A program made the position numbers and the translations under genes. 64,000 bases of DNA from Brevibacillus_H ginsengisoli (lineage in GTDB: Bacteria; Bacillota; Bacilli; Brevibacillales; Brevibacillaceae), in assembly GCF_050113715.1 (NCBI RefSeq), contig NZ_JBNJQR010000010.1, positions 124,001-188,000 on the forward strand, given 5' to 3'. The notes beneath the pieces were generated by a model that worked only from the letters and a program-made list of their open reading frames with translations, was not told the DNA's origin and made no database searches. The stretch's first letter is position 1; the number at the start of each line of letters is the position of its first letter. Positions 27,046 through 34,486 of this stretch are shown here, in pieces.

Positions 27046-27080
27046 AAAAGGGTACCCACTCGAAGTGGGTACCCTTTTTC
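27046..27080. terminator. long hairpin belonging to repeat copy B
   Basis: AAAAGGGTACCCACT and AGTGGGTACCCTTTT are 15-bp perfect arms around CGA, with T-runs on both strands. The adjacent lipoprotein operon has its own terminator at 27128-27171, so this hairpin seems part of the repeat unit. Confidence 0.75.
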
Positions 27081-27127
27081 TCACTCTATTAGATTGTCGT
27101 TCCAGTTCAAAAGTCGACTCCTACGAA

Positions 27128-27171
27128 AAAAGGTTACAATCGGCGTCAGGGTGTACCGATTGTAACCTTTT
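27128..27171 (-). terminator. terminator of the PepSY-TM/lipoprotein operon
   Basis: AAAAGGTTACAATCGG pairs perfectly with CCGATTGTAACCTTTT over 16 bp. On the minus strand it follows the stop codon within 4 bp and ends in a T-run. Confidence 0.88.
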
Positions 27172-27174
27172 CGA

Positions 27175-27624
27175 CTATTGAATGGAGATGCCCATTTCCT
27201 TAGAGGCTTGCTTCAGACTCTCTCTATTCACTTTGATGGCTTTCAAGATTTTGTCTTTATCTTTACTTCCAATCGCATCATCTAATGAGTCAAACTTCGT
27301 ATGCATATCCTCCGATAATTTTGCGTTTTTCTCTTTGATCGGGGGAAGAACACTCGCGTGATATTCTTCATGAATTGTTTCGAACGTTTTACTTGCGCTG
27401 TCGATGTCACCTTTCGCAATATCGGATTCAATGCTGGCAAGACCATTCAATTCATCTTGAATCGCCTTTCCAAATTGGCTGCTACTTGGTATATTTGACT
27501 GATTGGATTGCTCTTGATGCTCAGGAGATGCTTGCGGGGTGCTAGGTTGTTGTGATCCACAACCTGCTTGTCCCAACCCCAAAAGCAAGATGAGTGAAAC
27601 ACTGAGAAGGCGATTCATTTTCAT
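27175..27624 (-). CDS. small lipoprotein, helical, unknown function
   Basis: This 149-aa protein has a lipoprotein signal (hydrophobic stretch then QAGCGS) and a Ser/Gln/Pro-rich spacer. A charged helical domain follows (FGKAIQDELNGLASIESDIAKGD... EEYHASVLPPIKEKNAKL... KDKDKILKAIKVNRESLKQASKEMG), suggesting a small helical bundle outside the membrane. It overlaps the upstream PepSY-TM gene by TAATG. A possible operator shared with nosD suggests a role near the nos system, perhaps metal or electron handling, but this is inference. Confidence 0.75.
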   Translation of the reverse strand: MKMNRLLSVSLILLLGLGQAGCGSQQPSTPQASPEHQEQSNQSNIPSSSQFGKAIQDELNGLASIESDIAKGDIDSASKTFETIHEEYHASVLPPIKEKNAKLSEDMHTKFDSLDDAIGSKDKDKILKAIKVNRESLKQASKEMGISIQ

Positions 27625-27941
27625 TATTCATTTCTCCTTTTCATACCTTTTATCATCGTGGATCCCGGAGCAGGCTTGCTTTTAAACCATATGAAAATAC
27701 CTGTTAAACTGAGGACGATCATACAAATCGCCCCGATGTCCGTTATCCAAATCACAGAAAGATTACCGATTGTCCCAGAATGGATACCGAAGATTACCTT
27801 CTGCAGCTTCATCGATGTTTCTGAGCTGTAGCCAATGATGGATCGATGGTTCAATAGAATTCCCGTGAGCGCCATCACTAAAACAATGACAGAACCAATC
27901 ATTCCGGTGATTCGGTGGATTACCCGTATAGTTCGATTCAT
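27624..27941 (-). CDS. PepSY-associated TM-like membrane protein
   Basis: This 105-aa protein has three hydrophobic helices (MIGSVIVLVMALTGILLNH, GNLSVIWITDIGAICMIVLSLTGIFIWF). It resembles the PepSY-associated TM region: the HR-TG start (RVIHRITGMIGS) and H-SGTIG motif occur in small haem- or metal-linked membrane proteins. First gene of a two-gene operon transcribed away from nosD. A -10-like TATACT lies at 27980-27975. Confidence 0.7.
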   Translation of the reverse strand: MNRTIRVIHRITGMIGSVIVLVMALTGILLNHRSIIGYSSETSMKLQKVIFGIHSGTIGNLSVIWITDIGAICMIVLSLTGIFIWFKSKPAPGSTMIKGMKRRNE

Positions 27942-28007
27942 AAATTCCCCTAATAAAATTCTTGTGTTAACTATAGTATAAGATTACATGAATCAATCAA
28001 TACCGCT

Positions 28008-28025
28008 ATAGCCTAGATGGGCTAT
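28008..28025. promoter_or_regulatory. palindromic operator ATAGCC-N6-GGCTAT (left)
   Basis: ATAGCC (28008-28013) and GGCTAT (28020-28025) are perfect arms with a 6-bp spacer, the geometry of CRP/FNR-family sites. The centre is about 48 bp upstream of the expected start of transcription for the PepSY-TM operon. A close relative lies at 28337-28354 before nosD. Confidence 0.6.
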
Positions 28026-28043
28026 TTGAAAAGAGACGCAGTC

Positions 28044-28087
28044 GGAATGTTTAATCTCTTTACAGAGGTAAAGTGATTAAACATTCC
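28044..28087. repeat. long hairpin of repeat copy C
   Basis: GGAATGTTTAATC (28044-28056) pairs with GATTAAACATTCC (28075-28087); after one T/T mismatch CTTTAC pairs with GTAAAG. It lies between divergent operons, where no gene needs a terminator, which supports the hairpin being part of the repeat. Confidence 0.8.
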
Positions 28088-28299
28088 TTCCTTTCGCGTA
28101 AGCCCGCTGAGAAAAGACTTCGTCCACTTTTAGTCTCCTTGGAAGTGATTCCTAGGGAACTAACGGAGAAAGGGATCCGAACGGCCACCCAACCCCGTAG
28201 GGGTGCGAAGCGTTTGGCGGTTCCCCTTTCGGAGGTAGTGAGCGGACTATTTAACATCCATGCGAACTTCCACAGAGCGTAAAGGGACGAAGTCTTTTC
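28088..28299 (+). repeat. dispersed modular repeat, copy C (divergent interior)
   Basis: The linker TTTCGCGTAAGCCCGCT is followed by AGAAAAGACTTCGTCC (28110-28125), and the body ends in GGACGAAGTCTTTTC (28285-28299). The interior is more divergent than in copies A, B and D but keeps GGTAGTGAGCGGAC and CACAGAGCGTAAAGGGACG. It has inserted between the two nos-region operators. Confidence 0.82.
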
Positions 28300-28336
28300 G
28301 TGTTTGTGTCGTTTTGTTCACAGATTTACCCATGAT

Positions 28337-28354
28337 ATAGCCCAAATGGGTCAT
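28337..28354. promoter_or_regulatory. palindromic operator ATAGCC-N6-GGTCAT (right)
   Basis: ATAGCC (28337-28342) and GGTCAT (28349-28354) repeat the left operator with one base differing from perfect symmetry. The site is centred about 44 bp upstream of the predicted nosD start of transcription, near the position used by activating CRP/FNR-family proteins. Confidence 0.6.
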
Positions 28355-28377
28355 ATTTTTCATTTAAAACACTTTGT

Positions 28378-28383
28378 TATAAT
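28378..28383 (+). promoter_or_regulatory. -10 element of the nosD operon
   Basis: TATAAT at 28378-28383 has no recognisable -35 at the right distance (ATTTTT), which fits an activator-dependent promoter using the palindrome at 28337-28354. Confidence 0.5.
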
Positions 28384-28431
28384 GCCATAAGTTAAAAGTA
28401 AACGGTTTTGTGAGAGGGGTAAAAATCAGGT

Positions 28432-29766
28432 ATGCGCAAGCCGCTCCTATATGTACTTCTGCTCGTTGTGTTCATACTTGCCAGCTTCCATGAAACAGCC
28501 TTGGCGAAGGGGCAATCTTCTAATAATCTGCAGCAGCTGATCGACCGAACGCCATCGGGTGGTACGCTGAACATACCGCCAGGAATCTACCAGGCTCCCA
28601 TAATGATTACCAAACCGATCAAGCTTAAAGGCGAACGCGCAACTATTGCGCATGACGGCAAGGGGCCCGCTCTAACAGTCAAATCCGACCAAGTCTATTT
28701 GGAAGGAATACACATACAGGCTGCTCATCTCTCTAAAAAAGATCCGACGATTCTCATCCAAGGAAAGCACAACACACTTCAACAAATCACGATCGAGACG
28801 TCGGGGAGTGGGATTTTCTTGAGGCAGTCCCAGGATAATCAGATCAAACAGGTGGTCATCCGAGGATTATGGGACGGTACGAATGAGCAGAGTCGATTAT
28901 CACAGAGAGGGAATGGGATCGATTTGCTTGAATCTCATCGCAACGAGATCAGCAACTGCCAAATATCCAGTATGCACGACGGAATCTACCTCGAAAGCAG
29001 TGATGACAATCGTGTGGTAGATAATCAGGTCAATCGCTCCCGATATGGCTACCACTTCATGTATTCAGCTCGTCCGATCCTTGAGGGCAACAGGGGAGAT
29101 CAGAATGTGACCGGAGCGATGGTAATGGGTGCTGATAACGCGACTGTTGTGCACAATCAATTTCGCAAACAAAGCGAGAACGTCAATTCACAGGGTCTTC
29201 TTCTGTTCGAAGTGAATCATTCACTCATTCGGGACAATGTGATGGACGGGAACCGCGTGGGTATTTATGTGGAAAAATCATCGGACAACAAACTGGTCAA
29301 AAATCAGGTGGTTCGTAACTTCATTGGACTGCAAATGAAAGGCTCGGCAAATAACCAGATCGTACAAAACGATTGGCTTGCGAATGTCACACAGGTGGAG
29401 TCCATGGATAGTTCGAGCAATCAGGTCAACCACAATTATTGGGATGATTTTCAAGGGCTTTCGCTGTCTGGCACCAACGAAAGCGATCTTCCTTATCACA
29501 TTAGTCCGTTTTTCCTGAAGCTTGCAACGCGCAATCCTGCGTACCAAATGTTTTTTCATGCACCCGGCACAGTTTTTCTGGAAGGGTTGCTTTATACAGA
29601 CCAAAGCCAGGGGATGACAGACCCGGCTCCGCTAATGAAACCATCTACTGCGGGGATGACCGACAACGACAAGGGACAAACCGTTACCTATAGCGTATTC
29701 GTCAGTATGCTTCTGTTTGTATCAAGCTGCGTACTCTATCTACTTTTTGGGAGGAAAACAAGATGA
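28432..29766 (+). CDS. nosD: NosD, copper-site maturation protein for nitrous oxide reductase
   Basis: This 444-aa protein has a signal peptide (ending near ETALA), a right-handed beta-helix built from NosD/carbohydrate-binding repeats (NRVVDNQVNRSRYGYHF, SLIRDNVMDGNRVGIYVEKS, NKLVKNQVVRNFIGLQMKGS) and a C-terminal membrane helix. NosD works with the NosFY ABC transporter to build the copper sites of N2O reductase outside the membrane. GAGAGGGG precedes the ATG. Its stop overlaps the nosL start (ATGA). No nosZ is in the window. Confidence 0.9.
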   Translation: MRKPLLYVLLLVVFILASFHETALAKGQSSNNLQQLIDRTPSGGTLNIPPGIYQAPIMITKPIKLKGERATIAHDGKGPALTVKSDQVYLEGIHIQAAHLSKKDPTILIQGKHNTLQQITIETSGSGIFLRQSQDNQIKQVVIRGLWDGTNEQSRLSQRGNGIDLLESHRNEISNCQISSMHDGIYLESSDDNRVVDNQVNRSRYGYHFMYSARPILEGNRGDQNVTGAMVMGADNATVVHNQFRKQSENVNSQGLLLFEVNHSLIRDNVMDGNRVGIYVEKSSDNKLVKNQVVRNFIGLQMKGSANNQIVQNDWLANVTQVESMDSSSNQVNHNYWDDFQGLSLSGTNESDLPYHISPFFLKLATRNPAYQMFFHAPGTVFLEGLLYTDQSQGMTDPAPLMKPSTAGMTDNDKGQTVTYSVFVSMLLFVSSCVLYLLFGRKTR

Positions 29767-30296
29767 AAAAAGGATTAGTAGTATTCGCCACGATCATGAT
29801 GCTAGGCTTGACAGGCTGCGGGAAACAAGCTGCAGCTCCTGTAGATATCAATGAAGAAGCGGATAAATGTCAGGAATGCAACATGCAAGTAGCGAACAAT
29901 TCAAGCGCCACAGAGATGATTTTAAAGAACGGGCAAGTCTATAAGTTTGACGATATTGGCTGCATGAATGAATGGAAGAAACAGCATGCATCTGAAGAAG
30001 TTGATGTCATGTACGTAAGAGATTATTATTCGAATCAATGGTTGAAGGAAGAAGAAGCGACCTATGCGTATGATCCTACATTCCCAACACCAATGGCTTA
30101 TGGCATTTACTCGTTCAAAGATAGTCAAGAAGCGCAGAAGTTTGTAGACGAGCAGAAAAAAGGCAAGATCATGACGGCTGCTGATTTGGAAAAGCATATG
30201 TGGGACCGAAACAAAGATTCCATGGGCAATATGAATATGAATAACAATAATATGAATATGGGTCAACAACCGGCAAATCATTCGAGCCATAAATAA
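29763..30296 (+). CDS. nosL: NosL copper-binding lipoprotein
   Basis: This 177-aa lipoprotein (LTGCG lipobox) has the NosL features ADKCQECNMQVAN, KFDDIGCMNEW and PMAYGIYSFKD. NosL binds Cu(I) and passes it to the NosZ assembly pathway. The C-terminal tail is unusual: it is rich in Met, Asn and His (NMNMNNNNMNM... HSSHK) and may be an extra copper-binding segment. Translationally coupled to nosD. Confidence 0.92.
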   Translation: MKKGLVVFATIMMLGLTGCGKQAAAPVDINEEADKCQECNMQVANNSSATEMILKNGQVYKFDDIGCMNEWKKQHASEEVDVMYVRDYYSNQWLKEEEATYAYDPTFPTPMAYGIYSFKDSQEAQKFVDEQKKGKIMTAADLEKHMWDRNKDSMGNMNMNNNNMNMGQQPANHSSHK

Positions 30297-30317
30297 TCGG
30301 AGGGGGAGTGAACGACC

Positions 30318-31139
30318 ATGTATCTATGGAGTGTGGCCAAACGAGAAATGAGACTGGGATTCCGTAATCCATGGTCTTATTCATTTCTTGCTCTGTTTTC
30401 TTTTTTTACGCTGGCCTTGTTGGTCATTCAATCACAGGTTCAGATCACGGGCTATACCAGTACGACTGGAACCATGTTGAATCTTATCTTATATCTGGTT
30501 CCTCTTTTAACTCTATTGCTCGGTTCATTTTCTGTAACGGCTGAGAAGGAGGACGGTAACTGGCGGCTCTTGTCCACGTATGCCTTAAGCAGCTCCTCTT
30601 TTTTATGGGGGAAATACATCGGCTTGTGCGGGGTGCTTGTTTCCATAGTCAGCTTCGGCTACGGATTGGCTGGTGTCATCGGCGCTCTGATCGGGAAAGC
30701 ATTTACGAGTGATATGCTGCTGCTCTTTTTCGTATTTACGGTGTGCCTCGTCCTCTTATTTCTCGGGCTGGCCATTCTGATCGGGTCTTTGTCCAAAAAT
30801 AGATGGCAGGCGTTAACCATAGGGGTAGGCGTGTGGTTTCTCCTGATTCTGGGCTGGCAAACCCTGCTGATCTCCACATTATCTATTGCGCCATACCTTT
30901 GGATCAAACCGATACTGGTCATGGTTACTTTTCTCAATCCGGCGGAATTAATCCGTTTGTTTATGGTCGTAAAATTGGGAGGCGGCTCCGTACTTGGTCC
31001 CGAATACTATCAGTGGGTGGAATGGATCAAAGCTCCGATGGGAACGCCTGTCTTTTTACTGGTTTGCGTTAGCTGGATTGGCGTGTATGTAGGAAGTTCC
31101 ATTTTACGCTGGGAGAGGAGCCGTTACCGTGACGAATGA
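30318..31139 (+). CDS. nosY: NosY-like ABC transporter permease
   Basis: This 273-aa ABC-2 type permease has six predicted helices and the typical N-terminus WSVAKREMRLGFRNPWSYSF, plus TAEKEDGNWRLLSTYALSSSSFLWGKY. It pairs with the ATPase encoded next (overlap of 11 bp) and probably handles a sulfur or copper-site precursor with NosD. Confidence 0.9.
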   Translation: MYLWSVAKREMRLGFRNPWSYSFLALFSFFTLALLVIQSQVQITGYTSTTGTMLNLILYLVPLLTLLLGSFSVTAEKEDGNWRLLSTYALSSSSFLWGKYIGLCGVLVSIVSFGYGLAGVIGALIGKAFTSDMLLLFFVFTVCLVLLFLGLAILIGSLSKNRWQALTIGVGVWFLLILGWQTLLISTLSIAPYLWIKPILVMVTFLNPAELIRLFMVVKLGGGSVLGPEYYQWVEWIKAPMGTPVFLLVCVSWIGVYVGSSILRWERSRYRDE

Positions 31140-31857
31140 AGTCCTGCATGTTGAGGATATTTCCAAACAGATTCAGAAACAGACCATCCTAGAAACCGTC
31201 AGCTTCTCTTTACAGAAGGGACAGGTCATGGCTTTGTGCGGAGGAAATGGCGCGGGTAAAAGTACGATGCTCCAAATGATTGTCGGAATCACTCAGCCTT
31301 CCTCGGGACACATTCTGGTAGACGGCCTGGAGCGTAAAAAAAATCGCAAGCTGTACGCTAATAAGATCGGGTATATGCCTGATGATTTTCAGTTTGGAAG
31401 CGCGCTTTCCGCACAGGAGACGTTGATGTTCTATGCGTCACTTCGCGGAGTTTCCAAAGACAAGGTGATACAGACTTTGCATGATGTAGGTTTGTACAAC
31501 GTAAGAAATAAGAATGTGTCTACATTTTCCAAAGGAATGCGACAACGTCTCTTGTTTGCCCAATCCAATTTGTCTACGCCTTCTTTGCTCGTGCTTGATG
31601 AGCCGACGAATGGACTTGATCCCTACTGGATGGATGAATTGGCCGCTCAAATTCTTCAGTTGAAAAAAGCTGGGCAAACAATCATCTTCTCCACTCATCA
31701 CTTGCAATTAGCAGAAACAGTAGCCGATCACGTCATTTTTCTTGATCGCGGTAAGATTTTGGATCACAATACACTTGAGTATTTTATGGATAAATATGCT
31801 TCGGGCGGGTTGAACAGCGCATTTACCGATTTGCGAAAAAGTAAACAAAATCAATAA
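31129..31857 (+). CDS. nosF: NosF-like ABC transporter ATPase
   Basis: This 242-aa ATPase has Walker A GGNGAGKST, a signature variant FSKGMRQRL, Walker B LLVLDEPTNGLD and the H-loop IIFSTHH. The GTG start at 31129 has GAGAGGAG about 8 nt upstream and overlaps the permease end, so production of the two subunits is coupled. Confidence 0.92.
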   Translation: MTNEVLHVEDISKQIQKQTILETVSFSLQKGQVMALCGGNGAGKSTMLQMIVGITQPSSGHILVDGLERKKNRKLYANKIGYMPDDFQFGSALSAQETLMFYASLRGVSKDKVIQTLHDVGLYNVRNKNVSTFSKGMRQRLLFAQSNLSTPSLLVLDEPTNGLDPYWMDELAAQILQLKKAGQTIIFSTHHLQLAETVADHVIFLDRGKILDHNTLEYFMDKYASGGLNSAFTDLRKSKQNQ

Positions 31858-31876
31858 AGGAAGAAGGAGCGCTTGT

Positions 31877-32254
31877 ATGCAACGATCAATTCTACTTGTC
31901 GTCATGATGATTTTACTCGGCACTTTCATGGCTGGTTGCGGCCTAGGAACGAAACCGATAGAACTCTCTGACCAGAACGTGGTATTAACGAGCGATCCCG
32001 CAGAGCCAAAAGCGAAGGAAGATTGCACGTTGAGCGTTTCGTTTAAAGGGATTGAACCAATTAAGGACGGAATGGTACAAGTGGAAATCTCCAAGAAAGA
32101 CTCAAAGAGAAAGCTGATGGACGCTATCATGCAATTGGATGGGACGTTCACGGTCAGCCCAACTTTTGCGGAAGCGGGCACGTATAATATCACCATTCAT
32201 GTGACCACCCCAGAGATCCATCAAATTTTTGAACGGAAGCTTGAAGTAAAATAA
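31877..32254 (+). CDS. YtkA/FixH-like lipoprotein
   Basis: This 125-aa lipoprotein (FMAGCG) has an Ig-like fold of YtkA type: DPAEPKAKEDCTLSVSFKG, a central strand pair and FTVSPTFAEAGTYNITIHV. Such proteins often accompany copper or cytochrome assembly. It is the last gene of the nos operon, 19 bp after nosF. Confidence 0.78.
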   Translation: MQRSILLVVMMILLGTFMAGCGLGTKPIELSDQNVVLTSDPAEPKAKEDCTLSVSFKGIEPIKDGMVQVEISKKDSKRKLMDAIMQLDGTFTVSPTFAEAGTYNITIHVTTPEIHQIFERKLEVK

Positions 32255-32329
32255 TAAGAAAAGCAATTGACGAACATTCGGCAAGGTGCTATTAATGGGA
32301 ATCATCCGATGAGTCGAAAGGAGTTCCCT

Positions 32330-34372
32330 ATGTCATCCTTTACGAAACAGGAAACAGGTGTTTTTCCGGCAGTCTGTCCGCTGGATTGTCCGGATCAGTG
32401 CGGTCTGTTGCTTCATAAGCAAGACGGTAAGATTGTCAGAGTACAGGGCGATCAGTCCCACCCCATCACCAAGGGAGCTATCTGCAATAAGGTTCGTCAT
32501 ATGGCAGAACGAGTGCATAGTCCAAAGCGCCTGCAATATCCGATGAAACGAGTAGGAGCCAAGGGTGAAGGGCGATTTGAACGCATCAGCTGGGAGGAAG
32601 CCATTGAAACCATTACCTCCAAGTGGAAGCAGTTAATCGCCGAGCATGGTCCTGAAGCCATCCTGCCTTACAGCTTTTATGGCAATATGGGGTTGGTTGG
32701 GACGGAAGGAATGGATCGCCGTTTCTTTCATCGCATGGGAGCAAGCAGGCTGGAGCGGACGATTTGTCAATCAGCCGGAACAACCGGTTATAAGTTTACG
32801 ATGGGGGCCAATCTCGGGATAGACCCGGAAGAGACGGTTCACACGAAGTTGTTTATTTTCTGGGGAATTAATGCAGTCAGTACCAATATGCATCAGGTGG
32901 TACTGGCGGAGCAGGCTCGCAAAAACGGCGCCAAGATTATCGTCATTGACGTTCATAAGAACCAGACAGGACGCTGGGCAGACTGGTTCATCCCAATTCT
33001 GCCAGGAACAGACGGGGCGCTGGCACTTGGCTTGATGCATATCTTGTTTGCCGAGAATTTAGTGGATGAGGTGTTTCTGCAAGAGTATACGGTGGGACAT
33101 GAAGAATTACGGGAACATGTCAAACCGTATACCCCCGAGCGAGTCTCCAGAATTACGGGAGTCCCGGTCGAGGATTTGCTTCGTTTGGCGCGGATGTACG
33201 CCAATACGACACCAGCTTTTATCCGTATCGGAAACGGCTTGCAGCATCATGACAACGGCGGGATGTCTACTCGCGCGATTAGCTGTCTGCCTGCGCTTAC
33301 AGGTCAGTGGTCGCTAAAGGGCGGCGGAGCGATCAAATCAAACGGCAGCTATTTGGAGTGCAATTCCGAGGCGGCTCAACGTCCTGATCTGCTCGAAAAC
33401 CCAAACACGCGAAGTATTAACATGATTCAGCTTGGCAAGGCATTGTTGGAGCTGGAAGAGCCAATCCGATCTCTCTATGTGTATAACACGAATCCTGCGG
33501 TTGTAGCGCCTCGTGCCAATAAGGTTAGACAAGGGCTTGCGCGGGAAGATTTGTTTACGGTCGTACATGATCTCTTTTTGACCGAGACGGCCGTTTACGC
33601 GGATATTGTGTTGCCTGCCACTTCTTCATTTGAAAACATGGACTTCTATCGTTCTTATTGGCATCAATACGCGCAAATACAACTGCCAGTACTTCCGCCT
33701 TATGCAGAGTCCAAGTCCAATACGGAAGTATTTCGCTTATTGGCGCAAGCGATGGGATATACGGAACAGGCCCTGCGCGATTCAGAAGAAGAGCTGATTC
33801 GGCAGGCGCTGGATCATCCGCGTAATCCCCGTCTGGAAGGAATTACGTTCGAAGGACTTGTCGAGAACAAGTTCCAGAAGGCCAAAGCGATTCCGCTTCT
33901 TCCAGGCAAACTGCCCACTCCAAGCGGCAAAATCGAGCTGTACAGCGAGACCATGGCGCAGAAGGGATATCATCCGCTGCCAATCTATTTACCGCTTGTA
34001 CAAGACGAGCAGCATGAATTCTGGTTCATTCCGGCACCGAATCATAATTTCCTAAACTCCACCTTCTCTAATACCGACAAGCACGTCCAGATGGAAAAGG
34101 TACCGAAAATTCACATGAATCGTACAGACGCGGCAAGACTTGGAATCGTCGACAAAGAGCTGGTCAGAGTCTGGAATGATCGGGGAGAATGCGAGATGAC
34201 CGTGGTGATCGGGGAAGATGTCTTGCCGGGAGTTGCTGTCAGCCAAGGATTGTGGGCGGACAAACCGGGAGCCAAGTGGCTGCTTAATTCGCTGACCCCT
34301 GACCGAATCGCCGACATGGGCGGAGGGGCGGTCTTCTTCTCGGGAAAGGTCAATATTGCCAAGTGTGAATAA
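32330..34372 (+). CDS. molybdopterin-dependent oxidoreductase (DMSO reductase family)
   Basis: This 680-aa protein has an N-terminal [4Fe-4S] site (CPLDCPDQC then AICNK), a molybdopterin guanine dinucleotide core (FERISWEEAIETI, QSAGTTGYKF) and the C-terminal molydop-binding domain (MNRTDAARLGIVDKELVRVWNDRGE). It resembles the soluble YyaE/YoaE oxidoreductases of Bacillus; no Tat signal and no membrane or electron-transfer subunit is adjacent. Substrate unknown. ATG 32330 is chosen over upstream in-frame starts because AAAGGAG is 6 nt before it. Confidence 0.9.
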   Translation: MSSFTKQETGVFPAVCPLDCPDQCGLLLHKQDGKIVRVQGDQSHPITKGAICNKVRHMAERVHSPKRLQYPMKRVGAKGEGRFERISWEEAIETITSKWKQLIAEHGPEAILPYSFYGNMGLVGTEGMDRRFFHRMGASRLERTICQSAGTTGYKFTMGANLGIDPEETVHTKLFIFWGINAVSTNMHQVVLAEQARKNGAKIIVIDVHKNQTGRWADWFIPILPGTDGALALGLMHILFAENLVDEVFLQEYTVGHEELREHVKPYTPERVSRITGVPVEDLLRLARMYANTTPAFIRIGNGLQHHDNGGMSTRAISCLPALTGQWSLKGGGAIKSNGSYLECNSEAAQRPDLLENPNTRSINMIQLGKALLELEEPIRSLYVYNTNPAVVAPRANKVRQGLAREDLFTVVHDLFLTETAVYADIVLPATSSFENMDFYRSYWHQYAQIQLPVLPPYAESKSNTEVFRLLAQAMGYTEQALRDSEEELIRQALDHPRNPRLEGITFEGLVENKFQKAKAIPLLPGKLPTPSGKIELYSETMAQKGYHPLPIYLPLVQDEQHEFWFIPAPNHNFLNSTFSNTDKHVQMEKVPKIHMNRTDAARLGIVDKELVRVWNDRGECEMTVVIGEDVLPGVAVSQGLWADKPGAKWLLNSLTPDRIADMGGGAVFFSGKVNIAKCE

Positions 34373-34377
34373 CGATG

Positions 34378-34412
34378 AAAAGGGCTATCCGTGAAGGATG
34401 GTCCTTTTCTTT
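34378..34412 (+). terminator. terminator after the molybdopterin oxidoreductase
   Basis: AAAAGGGCTATCC pairs with GGATGGTCCTTTT (one mismatch), followed by CTTTTC. Confidence 0.8.
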
Positions 34413-34486
34413 TCGATAAAAAAACAGACTCTCGGTTAAGATAAGCTGGAATTTGTTACTTGGTCAAAATAGGGGGAGAATGGCTG

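Noticed and set aside
28060..28282. Short frames on both strands inside repeat copy C
   Set aside because: They fall in a dispersed non-coding repeat, are not kept in the other copies and lack ribosome sites.
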